Assembly (NCBI RefSeq): GCF_024585265.1
Contig: NZ_CP036533.1
Location: 7,139,001 to 7,203,000, forward strand
Direction: 5' to 3'
Length of the DNA stretch: 64,000 nucleotides
From: Bradyrhizobium sp. WBAH42
GTDB lineage: Bacteria; Pseudomonadota; Alphaproteobacteria; Rhizobiales; Xanthobacteraceae
Below are positions 20,186 to 28,438 of the stretch, piece by piece. Position numbers and translations under genes: made by a program. Position 1 is the stretch's first letter; each line of letters opens with the position of its first letter. Under the pieces are notes generated by a model. The model was not told where the DNA came from, made no database searches, and saw nothing but the letters and a program-made list of their open reading frames with translations.

Positions 20186-21091
20186 ATGTCCCTCGTCGCC
20201 ACGCTGATCTGCAATCCTGACAATCCCGCGCTCGACTCGACCATCGTCGACGGCGCCCGCGCCGTGCTGCCGCAGGCGGCGCCCGCGCACTGGCTGTTCG
20301 ACGGGGTTGCGGTCGACATCCCCTTCGGCGCCGACAGTAACCTCGCAGGCGACCGCCACGCCATCGAGCAGCGGTTGCGCGAGCTCCGCGGCGACCTGCC
20401 CATCGACATCGTCGTGCAGCCTGTTGGCTCCAGGCGCAAGAAGCTTTTTCTCGCCGACATGGATTCCACCATGATCGGCCAGGAATGCATCGACGAGCTC
20501 GCCGATTTCGTCGGGGTCAAGGCGCATGTCGCAGGCATCACCGAGCGTGCGATGCGCGGCGAGATCGAGTTCGAGCCGGCGCTGCGCGAGCGCGTCGCGC
20601 TGCTCAAGGACCTGCCGGCCAGCGCGGTCGACGAGGTGCTGGCCAAGCGCATCACGCTGACGCCGGGCGGCCGCGAGCTGGTCGCGACCATGCGCGCGAA
20701 CGGCGCCTACACCTGCCTCGTCTCCGGCGGCTTTACTTTGTTCACGCGCGCGGTCGCCGCCAAGATCGGCTTCCAGGAGAACCGCGCCAACGAGCTCGTC
20801 GTGCGCGACGGCAAGTTCACCGGCGAAGTGAAGGAACCGATCCTGGGCCGCGCCGCGAAGCTCGCGACGCTGGTGGACCTGATGGAATCGTTCGATCTCG
20901 ACGACATCGACTCGGTCGTGGTCGGCGACGGCGCCAACGATCTCGCGATGATCCAGGCCGCGGGGCTGGGTGTGGCCTATCACGCCAAGCCCGCCGTGGC
21001 GGCGGCTGCGGCGGCGCGGATCGATCACGGCGATCTCACTGCGCTGCTTTATGCGCAGGGGTATCGGCGCGACGAGTTCGTGGAGGGCTAG
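20186..21091 (+). CDS. serB: Phosphoserine phosphatase
   Basis: This 301-residue HAD-family enzyme completes serine synthesis by hydrolysing phosphoserine. The nucleophile motif is [11 protein letters not shown] (D91 and D93), motif II is [11 protein letters not shown] and motif [14 protein letters not shown]. Residues 1-85 form an N-terminal ACT-like extension, as in SerB of many proteobacteria. ATG 20186 has no Shine-Dalgarno sequence and lies 11 bases from the divergent miaA start, so its promoter must lie inside the miaA 5' coding region or the mRNA is nearly leaderless. Confidence 0.96.
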   Translation: MSLVATLICNPDNPALDSTIVDGARAVLPQAAPAHWLFDGVAVDIPFGADSNLAGDRHAIEQRLRELRGDLPIDIVVQPVGSRRKKLFLADMDSTMIGQECIDELADFVGVKAHVAGITERAMRGEIEFEPALRERVALLKDLPASAVDEVLAKRITLTPGGRELVATMRANGAYTCLVSGGFTLFTRAVAAKIGFQENRANELVVRDGKFTGEVKEPILGRAAKLATLVDLMESFDLDDIDSVVVGDGANDLAMIQAAGLGVAYHAKPAVAAAAAARIDHGDLTALLYAQGYRRDEFVEG

Positions 21092-21100
21092 CCGCCCTTG

Positions 21101-21239
21101 CTGCACGCTCAGCAGCCGTAGGTGGGCAAACGCGCCCTTGCGCCGTGCCCACCCTTGTTGCCGCGAGGGTAGAAAGATGGTGGGCACGCTTCGCTTTGCC
21201 CACCCTACAGGACCGTGCCTTTCCTACTGCACGCTCAGC
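21101..21239. repeat. Palindromic intergenic element flanked by a 13-bp direct repeat
   Basis: CTGCACGCTCAGC occurs at 21101-21113 and again at 21227-21239, where the second copy is the last codons of degP. Between them, GTAGGTGGGCAAA (from 21118) pairs with TTTGCCCACCCTAC (to 21208), and GTGCCCACC with GGTGGGCAC, forming a long imperfect hairpin. It sits between convergent serB and degP and may terminate both. Confidence 0.7.
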
Positions 21240-22750
21240 GCGACAAACCGCAGCTCGCCGTCGCCGTTCGAGACCAGCAGCAGCACCGATTTCTTGCCGT
21301 CCTTCTTGAGCTGGTCGACCCGCTTCTGGATGTCGGCGCCGCTCGACACCGCCTCCTGCGCCACCTCGACGATGACGTCGCCGGCGGACAGACGCTTCTC
21401 GGCGGCGTCCGAATTGGCGTCAACATTGGTGACGACCACGCCCTTGACGCTCTCCTTGATCTTGTAGCGCGTACGCAGATCCTTGCTCAGCGCTGCGAGA
21501 TCGAGGCCGAGCGCCTTCTGCGTCACCGGCTTCTCCGGCGCCGGCTCGTCGGTCTTCACCGCCGCCTGCACCTTGTCGGGATCCTGGAGGCGGCCGAGCG
21601 TGACCTTCTTGATCTCTTCCTGGCCCTTGCGGATGATGACGACGTCGACCTCCTTGCCGACCGCGGTGTCGGCGACGACGCGGGACAGGTCCTTCGGGTC
21701 CTTGACGTCCTTGCCGTCGAACTTGACGACGACGTCGCCGGGCTCGATCCCGGCGGGCTTGGCCGGGCCCTTGTCGTCGACGCCGGCGACCAGCGCACCG
21801 CGCGCGGGCTTGATGTTGAGGCTTTCGGCGATCTCGTCGGTGACGCTCTGGATGCGCACGCCGAGCCAGCCGCGGCGCAGCTCGCCGAACTGGCGGAGCT
21901 GGTCGACGACGCCCACCACCGTCTTCGACGGCACGGCGAAGCCGATGCCGATGGAGCCGCCGGACGGCGAGATGATCAGCGTGTTGACGCCGATGACGTC
22001 GCCGTCGAGGTTGAACAGCGGACCACCGGAATTGCCGCGGTTGATGGAGGCGTCGGTCTGGATGTAGCTGTCGTACGGCCCGGAGGAGATGTCGCGGTTC
22101 TTGGCCGAGACGATGCCGGCCGTCACCGTACCACCGAGACTGAAGGGATTGCCGATCGCGACCACCCAGTCGCCGAGGCGCAGCTTGTCGCTATCGCCGA
22201 ACTTCACCGCGACCAGCGGCTTCGGCGGCTTGATCTTGAGCACGGCGAGATCGGTCTTCTTGTCGACGCCGACCAGCTCGGCCTTGATCTTGGTGCCGTC
22301 GTTGAGGATGACGTGGATCTCGTCGGCATCCGCAATGACGTGGTTGTTGGTGACGACGACGCCCGCCGTGTCGATGATGAAGCCGCTTCCGAGCGAGTTG
22401 GTCTTGCGCGGCGGGTTGTTGTCGCCGCGCTCGCCGCCCTTGCTGCCGCCGCCGGGACCCCGGCGGTTCTTGAAGAAGTCGTCAAAGAACTCCTCGAACG
22501 GCGAGCCGGGCGGCAGTTGCGGCATGGTGTTGCTGCCGCCCCCCTTGGCCTCGACCGTCTGCGAGGTCGAGATGTTGACGACCGCGTCGATCACCTTCTC
22601 GGCGACGTCGGCGATGCCATCCGGTCCGCGCGCATGGGCCGGCGTGCCGAACGCGCTGAAAGCACCGACGGCGAGCGCGGCCAGCCCAATTCGCACACCA
22701 AGTCGCACGCGGCGGCGCGAGCGGGACGGGGCAATGGTGGCAGCGGTCAT
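21224..22750 (-). CDS. degP: Do-like periplasmic serine protease (DegP/HtrA family)
   Basis: This 508-residue protein has an N-terminal membrane anchor or signal (residues 12-40), a trypsin-like domain and two PDZ domains (from about 265 and 400). The triad is H137 (TNNHVIA), D167 (KTDLAV) and S241 (RGNSGGPLF). A Gly/Arg/Asn-rich loop lies at 95-117. It degrades or refolds misfolded envelope proteins. ATG 22750 follows GGAGA with 6-base spacing; a frame extension further upstream is not supported. It ends the hflK-hflC-DUF2065-degP series, a membrane proteostasis cluster. Confidence 0.95.
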   Translation of the reverse strand: MTAATIAPSRSRRRVRLGVRIGLAALAVGAFSAFGTPAHARGPDGIADVAEKVIDAVVNISTSQTVEAKGGGSNTMPQLPPGSPFEEFFDDFFKNRRGPGGGSKGGERGDNNPPRKTNSLGSGFIIDTAGVVVTNNHVIADADEIHVILNDGTKIKAELVGVDKKTDLAVLKIKPPKPLVAVKFGDSDKLRLGDWVVAIGNPFSLGGTVTAGIVSAKNRDISSGPYDSYIQTDASINRGNSGGPLFNLDGDVIGVNTLIISPSGGSIGIGFAVPSKTVVGVVDQLRQFGELRRGWLGVRIQSVTDEIAESLNIKPARGALVAGVDDKGPAKPAGIEPGDVVVKFDGKDVKDPKDLSRVVADTAVGKEVDVVIIRKGQEEIKKVTLGRLQDPDKVQAAVKTDEPAPEKPVTQKALGLDLAALSKDLRTRYKIKESVKGVVVTNVDANSDAAEKRLSAGDVIVEVAQEAVSSGADIQKRVDQLKKDGKKSVLLLVSNGDGELRFVALSVQ

Positions 22751-22892
22751 TGTGATCTCCAGACAAAGGGATTTGGCGCCAGACTGCGCTCGAACGGGGG
22801 CACGGCGCAAGCGCGGAGCTTCACGGGCCTCAAGAGCCCGATAATACGGCGAAAACCAGTCTGGCGCCTTCACTTTGGCGTTGGCCGAAGCC

Positions 22893-23099
22893 CTAAATCG
22901 GCCGACGCATAACCCAGATCAGGACCAGTCCGGCCACGGCCGAGGCAATCCCGACCGCCCGCAGGATGTTGTCCGGAGTGGCGATGGCGCTTTTCATGGC
23001 TTTGCGCATCCAGTTCGGACTGGCTGCGAACATCAAGCCTTCGAGCACGAACAGGATGCCTAGGCCGATGAGGAAGTCGGCGAACGCAATGGACCTCAT
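22893..23099 (-). CDS. DUF2065 family small membrane protein
   Basis: This 68-residue protein has two hydrophobic helices (about 5-25 and 46-64) and the DUF2065 pattern FLIGLGILFVLEGLMFAASP followed by WMRKAMK. Its function is not established. GGGAGG lies about 10 bases before the ATG. It sits between hflC (72 bases) and degP (143 bases) on the same strand, a position it commonly holds in alphaproteobacteria, which suggests a link to membrane protein quality control. Confidence 0.88.
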   Translation of the reverse strand: MRSIAFADFLIGLGILFVLEGLMFAASPNWMRKAMKSAIATPDNILRAVGIASAVAGLVLIWVMRRPI

Positions 23100-23170
23100 C
23101 GGAATGGAACCTCCCGTTATGCTGTTCTTGTCTGGACAAAGGGCGGCGAAATCCGCCGCCCTTGTCTAGC

Positions 23171-24067
23171 TTACGGCTTCGTCGGCGTCTCGGTTGCCGT
23201 CTTGCCGGACGGGTTACCGAAGTACCGGAAGAAATCCGAATCCGGCCGCAGCAGGAAGCGGGTGTCGTTGGCACGCAGCCCGTTCTCATAGGCCGTCATC
23301 GACCGGTAGAAGGCGAAGAAGTCGGCGTCCTTGCCGTAGGCCTCCGCAAACAGGCGGTTGCGCTCGGCATCGCCCGCGCCGCGGGTCTGCTCGGCCTGCG
23401 AATTGGCCTCCGCGACGATGACGGTCGCCTCGCGGTCGGCCTTGGACTTGATCTCCTGGGCCTTCTGGCCACCCTGTGCCCGGAACTCGGCGGCCTCGCG
23501 CTCACGCTCCGTCTTCATGCGCAGATAGACCGCCTGGCTGTTCTGCTCCGGCAGATCGGCGCGGCGGATCCGGACGTCGACGACCTGAATGCCGTAGCCG
23601 TCGGCCTCGCGGTCGAGCTGGTCGCGGATGCGCAGCATCAGCTTCTCGCGGTCGTCGCGCACCACGTTGATGAACGTGACCTCGCCGAGCACGCGGCGCA
23701 GCGCCGCGTTCAGGAGCGTGGTGAGCTGGATGTTGGCGGCCTGGATCGAGCCGACGCTCTGATAGAAGCGCAGCGCATCCTTGATGCGGTAGCGCGCAAA
23801 GGCGTCGACCACGAGCCGCTTCTGGTCGGAGGCGATCGCCTCCTGCGACGGGTTCTCCAGGTCTAGGATCCGCTTGTCGATGTTGATCACCGAATTCCAC
23901 GGCGCCTTGAAATGCAGGCCGGGCGCGGTGACGACGTCGACCGGCCTGCCGAACTGGAGCACGATCGTCTGCTCGGTCTGCTGCACCGTGAACAGCGACA
24001 TGTAGGCCACGATCAGGACCAGGAGCAGCCCGATCAGCGTGACGAAACCTGTAACCGGAGACCTCAT
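23171..24067 (-). CDS. hflC: HflC, modulator of FtsH protease
   Basis: This 298-residue SPFH/band-7 protein has one N-terminal membrane helix (about 5-27), an SPFH domain beginning VQQTEQTIVLQFGRPV, and a charged coiled-coil region rich in Glu/Arg/Ala (about 190-250). With HflK it forms a cage around the FtsH protease and restrains degradation of membrane proteins. Its ATG overlaps the hflK stop by 4 bases, as expected for subunits made in equal amounts. Confidence 0.96.
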   Translation of the reverse strand: MRSPVTGFVTLIGLLLVLIVAYMSLFTVQQTEQTIVLQFGRPVDVVTAPGLHFKAPWNSVINIDKRILDLENPSQEAIASDQKRLVVDAFARYRIKDALRFYQSVGSIQAANIQLTTLLNAALRRVLGEVTFINVVRDDREKLMLRIRDQLDREADGYGIQVVDVRIRRADLPEQNSQAVYLRMKTEREREAAEFRAQGGQKAQEIKSKADREATVIVAEANSQAEQTRGAGDAERNRLFAEAYGKDADFFAFYRSMTAYENGLRANDTRFLLRPDSDFFRYFGNPSGKTATETPTKP

Positions 24068-25194
24068 CGGCTTGCTCCGCTCGACTGCGGACCGGGTGTC
24101 CGTTTGGGCGCCAGTTCGGGAAGCGGCAGATAGGGCACGACGCCTTGGCCTGAGGGGCCACCGTCATAGACGAGCTTGTCGGCGCCGCCGAGCACGCGCT
24201 CCATCGTCTCCAGATAAATCCGTTCTCGCGTCACGTCGGGCGCCTTCTTGTATTCCTCGTACACCTTCAGGAAGCGCGCGCTCTGGCCCTTGGCCTCGGC
24301 AACCGCCTGCTCCTTGTAGCCCTCGGCGTCCTGGAGGATCTTGGCTGCCCGTCCATGCGCCTGCGGCACGACCTGGTTGGCGTAAGTGTGCGCCTCGTTT
24401 TGCAGCTGCTCGAGATTGGCACGGGCCGCCTGCACGTCGCGGAAGGCGTCGATCACCTGCGCCGGCGGATCGACCTTCTGCATCTGCACCTGGGTGATGA
24501 GAATGCCTGCGCCGTAGCTGTCGAGGGTCTTCTGGATCAGCTCCTGCACACGCTGCTCGATCGTGTTGCGGGCGCCGGTCAGGATCGGCTGGATCTGCGA
24601 ACGGCCGATCACCTCACGCATCGCGCTCTCGGAGACCGCCTTCACGGTACCTTCGGGATTCTGGATGTTGAAGAGGAATTCGCCGATGCCGTCCGGCTTG
24701 ATGCGCCAGAGCACGGTGAAGTCAACGTCGACGATGTTTTCGTCGCCGGTCAGCATCAGGCTCTCTTCAGGCACGTCGCGAATGGAGCGGCCGCGCCGCG
24801 CCGGATCGTCGATCAGCGTCATGCCGACGGAGATGGTGTTGACGCGCAGCGCCTTGGGCAGCAGCACTGTCTCGATTGGATAGGGCAGATGATAGTTCAG
24901 GCCGGGCTGCACGGTGCGGACATGCTTGCCGAAGCGCAGCACGACGCCGAGCTCTTCGGACTGCACGCGGAAGAAGCCCGACAGCAGCCAGAATGCGACG
25001 ATCAGCAGGATGATCAGCGTGATGCCGATGCCGGAGAAATAGCCGCCCGGCATGATCTGCTGGAGGCGGTCCTGGCCGCGCCGCAGAAGGTCTTCCAGAT
25101 CCGGCGGCCTCGGCCCGACCGGTTGCGGGCCCGAGCCCCATGGCCCCTTTGGACCCGAGCCCCATGGGCCACCGCCCTGATTCTTCCACGGCAT
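24064..25194 (-). CDS. hflK: HflK, modulator of FtsH protease
   Basis: This 376-residue protein opens with a Gly/Pro/Trp-rich cytoplasmic tail (GGGPWGSGPKGPWGSG), has one membrane helix near residues 55-75 and an SPFH domain starting VQSEELGVVLRFGK. It pairs with HflC in the periplasm-facing HflKC cage. The ribosome site GAGGAGAG precedes the ATG. The 153-base gap upstream (to folA) holds a perfect palindrome at 25322-25339. Confidence 0.96.
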   Translation of the reverse strand: MPWKNQGGGPWGSGPKGPWGSGPQPVGPRPPDLEDLLRRGQDRLQQIMPGGYFSGIGITLIILLIVAFWLLSGFFRVQSEELGVVLRFGKHVRTVQPGLNYHLPYPIETVLLPKALRVNTISVGMTLIDDPARRGRSIRDVPEESLMLTGDENIVDVDFTVLWRIKPDGIGEFLFNIQNPEGTVKAVSESAMREVIGRSQIQPILTGARNTIEQRVQELIQKTLDSYGAGILITQVQMQKVDPPAQVIDAFRDVQAARANLEQLQNEAHTYANQVVPQAHGRAAKILQDAEGYKEQAVAEAKGQSARFLKVYEEYKKAPDVTRERIYLETMERVLGGADKLVYDGGPSGQGVVPYLPLPELAPKRTPGPQSSGASR

Positions 25195-25321
25195 TCGACG
25201 CTCTCCTCGGCAGGGTGGAATTGCCCCCGCCCGCTTTGTCCGGTCCGGCTTTATAGGGGACAGGCAAGTCCCTTACAACGCAGCCCTGACCGTCTTCCGA
25301 GCTATGCTCGGGCACGAAAAA

Positions 25322-25339
25322 GTCAATGTAAACATTGAC
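25322..25339. promoter_or_regulatory. Operator-like palindrome upstream of hflK
   Basis: GTCAATGT, 2-base spacer, ACATTGAC: a perfect 8-bp inverted repeat. On the minus strand it runs into TTGACT (25326-25321), a possible -35 element for hflK. No good -10 is visible, so promoter placement is uncertain. It lies 9 bases after the folA stop. Confidence 0.5.
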
Positions 25340-25347
25340 GAAAGCGG

Positions 25348-25857
25348 TTAATGGCCGCGCCGCCGACGATATGTCACATAGGAGACGTCGGCGCTGTCGT
25401 CGGGGCCGGCAGGGTGGCGGATGCGTTCAACCTCGTCCCATTCCGCCTTGTCGATGTCGAAATGCGTGTCGCCTTCGGGGCGCGTGTGCACTTCGGTAAT
25501 TTCGAGACGATCGGCGCGATCCAGCCATTGCCGGAAGATCTCGGCGCCGCCGATCACCGCGATCTCAGTGACCGAACGCCGCAGGGCATCGCCAAGCGCG
25601 ACCGCACCGGCATCCGCTGGCGACGTCGTGACGATGGCGCCATTGGCGCGATAGGCCGCATCGCGCGTGACCACGATGTTGGTGCGGCCCGGCAGCGGCC
25701 GGCGCAGGGTCTCGAAGGTCTTGCGCCCCATGATCACGGGCTTGCCGATGGTCAGCGCCTTGAAGCGCGCCATATCGGACTTCAACCGCCACGGCATGGC
25801 ATTGCCCGTGCCGATAACGCCGTTCTCCGCGATCGCGACGACGAAGACGATCTCCAT
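25348..25857 (-). CDS. folA: Dihydrofolate reductase
   Basis: This 169-residue enzyme reduces dihydrofolate to tetrahydrofolate with NADPH. It shows IVFVVAIAENGVIGTGNAMPWRL at the N-terminus (substrate and cofactor loop; quoted in part), VIMGRKTFET, and GGAEIFRQWL. Start ATG 25857 shares a base with the upstream GNAT stop (TGATG). It belongs with thyA two genes upstream: thymidylate synthase makes dihydrofolate, which this enzyme recycles. Confidence 0.97.
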   Translation of the reverse strand: MEIVFVVAIAENGVIGTGNAMPWRLKSDMARFKALTIGKPVIMGRKTFETLRRPLPGRTNIVVTRDAAYRANGAIVTTSPADAGAVALGDALRRSVTEIAVIGGAEIFRQWLDRADRLEITEVHTRPEGDTHFDIDKAEWDEVERIRHPAGPDDSADVSYVTYRRRRGH

Positions 25858-26342
25858 CAGGCAGAGCTCCCGGCAAGCTGTGTCAGCGCAGGCCCGGTGA
25901 CGCGGCACAGCGTCCAGTCGTCCATCATGACCGCGCCGAGCGATTTGTAGAACGCGATCGAGGGTGCGTTCCAGTCGAGCACCGCCCATTGCAGGCGCGA
26001 CCAGCCGTTGTCGAGGCATTCCCTGGCGAGATAGGCCAGCAGCGCCTTGCCGAGACCCTTGCCCCGATGCGACGGCCGCACATAGAGATCTTCGAGATAG
26101 ATGCCGTGGCGGCCGCTGAAGGTGGAGAAATTGAGAAACCACACCGCGAAGCCGACCGGCTCGCCGTTCCACTCCGCGATCGCGCAATAGAGCTGCGGCC
26201 GCTCGCCGAACAGCGCGTCGGCGATGTCGGCCTCGGTCGCCTCGACCTCGTGCGTGAGCTTTTCGTACTCAGCGAGCTCGCGGATGAAGGACAGGACGAG
26301 CCCGGCCTCCCCGAGCTGCGCACGGCGGATGGTCGACGACAT
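25857..26342 (-). CDS. GNAT family N-acetyltransferase
   Basis: This 161-residue protein has a complete GNAT fold: FAVWFLNFSTFSGR, then the acetyl-CoA loop in VRPSHRGKGLGKALLAYLA (R/Q-x-x-G-x-G/A pattern), and WAVLDWNAPSIAFYKSLGA. The type resembles diamine/thialysine acetyltransferases, but the substrate is unproven. It starts 5 bases after the thyA stop and overlaps the folA start by one base, so it is wedged tightly between two folate-cycle genes. Confidence 0.9.
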   Translation of the reverse strand: MSSTIRRAQLGEAGLVLSFIRELAEYEKLTHEVEATEADIADALFGERPQLYCAIAEWNGEPVGFAVWFLNFSTFSGRHGIYLEDLYVRPSHRGKGLGKALLAYLARECLDNGWSRLQWAVLDWNAPSIAFYKSLGAVMMDDWTLCRVTGPALTQLAGSSA

Positions 26343-26347
26343 CGGTG

Positions 26348-27142
26348 TCAGACCGCGACTTCCGCCTTGATGTGCGGATGCGGATCGTAGCCGACGAGCT
26401 CGAAGTCTTCGTAGCGGAAGGAGAAGATGTCCTTCACATCGGGGTTGATCCGCATCACCGGCAGCGCGCGAGGTGCGCGGCTGAGCTGGAGCCGCGCCTG
26501 CTCCAGGTGGTTGGAATAGAGATGGGTGTCGCCGAGCGAGTGCACGAAGTCGCCGGGCTTGAGGCCGGTAACTTGCGCGACCATCATGGTGAGCAGCGCG
26601 TAGGATGCGATGTTGAAGGGCACGCCGAGGAAGACGTCCGCCGAACGCTGATAGAGCTGGCACGACAACTTGCCGTTCGCGACATAGAACTGGAATAGCA
26701 GGTGGCAAGGCGGCAGCGCCATCTTGTCGACGTCCGCCGGATTCCAGGCGGTCACGATCAGCCGACGCGAATCCGGGGTGCGCTTGATCATGTCGATGAC
26801 CTTGGCGATCTGGTCGATGCTGCCGCCGTCGGGTGTCGGCCAGGAGCGCCACTGATGGCCGTAGACCGGACCGAGATCGCCATTGGCGTCCGCCCACTCG
26901 TCCCAGATCGTGACGCCGTTGTCGCGCAGATATTTGATGTTGGTGTCGCCCTTCAGGAACCAGAGCAGCTCATGCACGATCGCCTTCAGCGGCAGCCGCT
27001 TGGTTGTCAGCATCGGGAAGCCGGCCGACAAATTGAAGCGCATCTGATGGCCGAACACCGAGAGCGTGCCGGTGCCGGTCCGGTCGGTCTTCTCGACGCC
27101 GTCTGAAAGAATCCGCTCGAGCAGGTCCTGATACTGGTGCAT
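26348..27142 (-). CDS. thyA: Thymidylate synthase (ThyA type)
   Basis: This 264-residue enzyme methylates dUMP using methylene-tetrahydrofolate. The catalytic cysteine is C146 in [14 protein letters not shown], and [16 protein letters not shown] at 21-36 and [16 protein letters not shown] form phosphate and folate sites. Length and sequence match E. coli ThyA exactly. It heads the thyA-GNAT-folA operon. Confidence 0.98.
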   Translation of the reverse strand: MHQYQDLLERILSDGVEKTDRTGTGTLSVFGHQMRFNLSAGFPMLTTKRLPLKAIVHELLWFLKGDTNIKYLRDNGVTIWDEWADANGDLGPVYGHQWRSWPTPDGGSIDQIAKVIDMIKRTPDSRRLIVTAWNPADVDKMALPPCHLLFQFYVANGKLSCQLYQRSADVFLGVPFNIASYALLTMMVAQVTGLKPGDFVHSLGDTHLYSNHLEQARLQLSRAPRALPVMRINPDVKDIFSFRYEDFELVGYDPHPHIKAEVAV

Positions 27143-27265
27143 GTTGCGACTGAGCCTTTGGGGAGGCGGCGAACTTAGCGGCCGCCCCCGCGCTGCAACA
27201 GCGGCGATTCGCTGTCCCCGTCGATTATACCCGGAAAAGTGAGTGTTCCCGGCACAAACGACAAG

Positions 27266-27290
27266 GGGGCGAAACTCAGCGTTCCGCCCC
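27266..27290 (-). terminator. Probable terminator after tctC
   Basis: A 10-bp stem with one G-U wobble (GGGGCGGAAC / GTTTCGCCCC on the minus strand) around GCTGA, 27 bases past the tctC stop. The following CTTGTCGTTT is only mildly T-rich. Confidence 0.6.
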
Positions 27291-27316
27291 TCGCCTAGCG
27301 CCTTGATCGCTTTCGC

Positions 27317-28297
27317 TTAATTTGCCGGCTTGAGCACCGGGCTCCACTTCGCGATCTCGTTCTTGACCAGGGTCGCCAGCGCCTCCGGGGTTCGGTCCTT
27401 CGGCGCGGGGATGACGCTGCCGAGTTCGAGCAGGCGCTTCTTCACAGTCTCGTCGTCGAGTGCCTTGACGGCGGCGGCGTTCACACTTGCCACGATCGCA
27501 GGCGAGGTTCCCTTGGGCGCGAACATCGCGTTCCAGGCCTGAGCCTGGAATGCCGGCAGGCCAGCTTCCGCCGTGGTCGGCACGTTCGGCAGCGACGGGT
27601 TGCGCTCGGCCGTGGCGATCGCATAGGCCTTGATGGTGCCGGCATTGATCTGCGGGACGGCGTTGACGATCTGGTCGCACATGTAGTCGACCTGACCCGC
27701 CACCAGCGCATTCATCGCAGGTCCCGTCCCGTTGAAGGGCACGCCGACCGGCTTGATGTCGAGGATCGAGTGCAGAAGCTCGCACGAGACGTGCGAAACC
27801 GAGCCGACGCCGGCATGCGCGGCGTTCACCTTCTCGGCATTCGCCTTCACATAGGTGACGAACTCCTTGAGGTCCTTCGGCGGAAAGTCCTTGCGCGCCA
27901 GGATCAGGATCGGCGTGCCCGCCAGCAGGGCGATCGGCTCGAAGTCTTTCTCGGGCTGATAGGCCAGCTTCGGATAGAGCGGCACAGAGGCGGCATGCGT
28001 GCCCATATGCCCGGTGATCAGCGTATAGCCATCATTGGCCGCACGCGCTGCACGCGTCGTGGCAGTGGTGCCGCCGGCACCCACGACGTTCTCGATGATG
28101 ATGCTCTGCCCCAGCGTCTGCGCCATGTGCCCGGTGACGATCCGTGAGATCACGTCAGTCGGCCCGCCAGCCGCGAAGGGCACGATCATGGTAATGCTGC
28201 GCGTCGGATAGGTCTGCGCCTCAGCCGTTGCGATAAAGGCGCCCAGCGATGCTATCGCTGCTGCACATGCGCCTGCGAGCGCGCGAATGAACGTCAT
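27317..28297 (-). CDS. Tripartite tricarboxylate transporter substrate-binding protein (TctC/Bug family)
   Basis: This 326-residue periplasmic receptor has a signal peptide (about 1-27, ending ATAEAQ) and the Bug-family opening YPTRSITMIVPFAAGGPTD. It binds a small carboxylate and presents it to the TctAB permease encoded upstream. ATG 28297 has GGGGGA 6 bases upstream; the longer frame is not supported. A strong hairpin lies between it and tctA, so its level may be set separately. Bug receptors bind diverse acids, so citrate cannot be assumed. Confidence 0.92.
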   Translation of the reverse strand: MTFIRALAGACAAAIASLGAFIATAEAQTYPTRSITMIVPFAAGGPTDVISRIVTGHMAQTLGQSIIIENVVGAGGTTATTRAARAANDGYTLITGHMGTHAASVPLYPKLAYQPEKDFEPIALLAGTPILILARKDFPPKDLKEFVTYVKANAEKVNAAHAGVGSVSHVSCELLHSILDIKPVGVPFNGTGPAMNALVAGQVDYMCDQIVNAVPQINAGTIKAYAIATAERNPSLPNVPTTAEAGLPAFQAQAWNAMFAPKGTSPAIVASVNAAAVKALDDETVKKRLLELGSVIPAPKDRTPEALATLVKNEIAKWSPVLKPAN

Positions 28298-28321
28298 GGC
28301 GATCCCCCTTTGGACACAATA

Positions 28322-28347
28322 AAATGCCGGCCCAAAGGCCGGCATTT
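28322..28347. terminator. Perfect hairpin between tctA and tctC
   Basis: AAATGCCGGCC (28322-28332), loop CAAA, GGCCGGCATTT (28337-28347): 11-bp perfect stem, followed on the minus strand by TTTTATT. It reads as an intrinsic terminator after tctA, in front of tctC. Confidence 0.8.
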
Positions 28348-28438
28348 CCATTTCACAAAGCCGTAACACAAGTCGATTCGACTTCCGAATGCGGCGTGCC
28401 GACGCAGGGCGCGGCGCGGGCGCAGGGCGCGAGCGACC

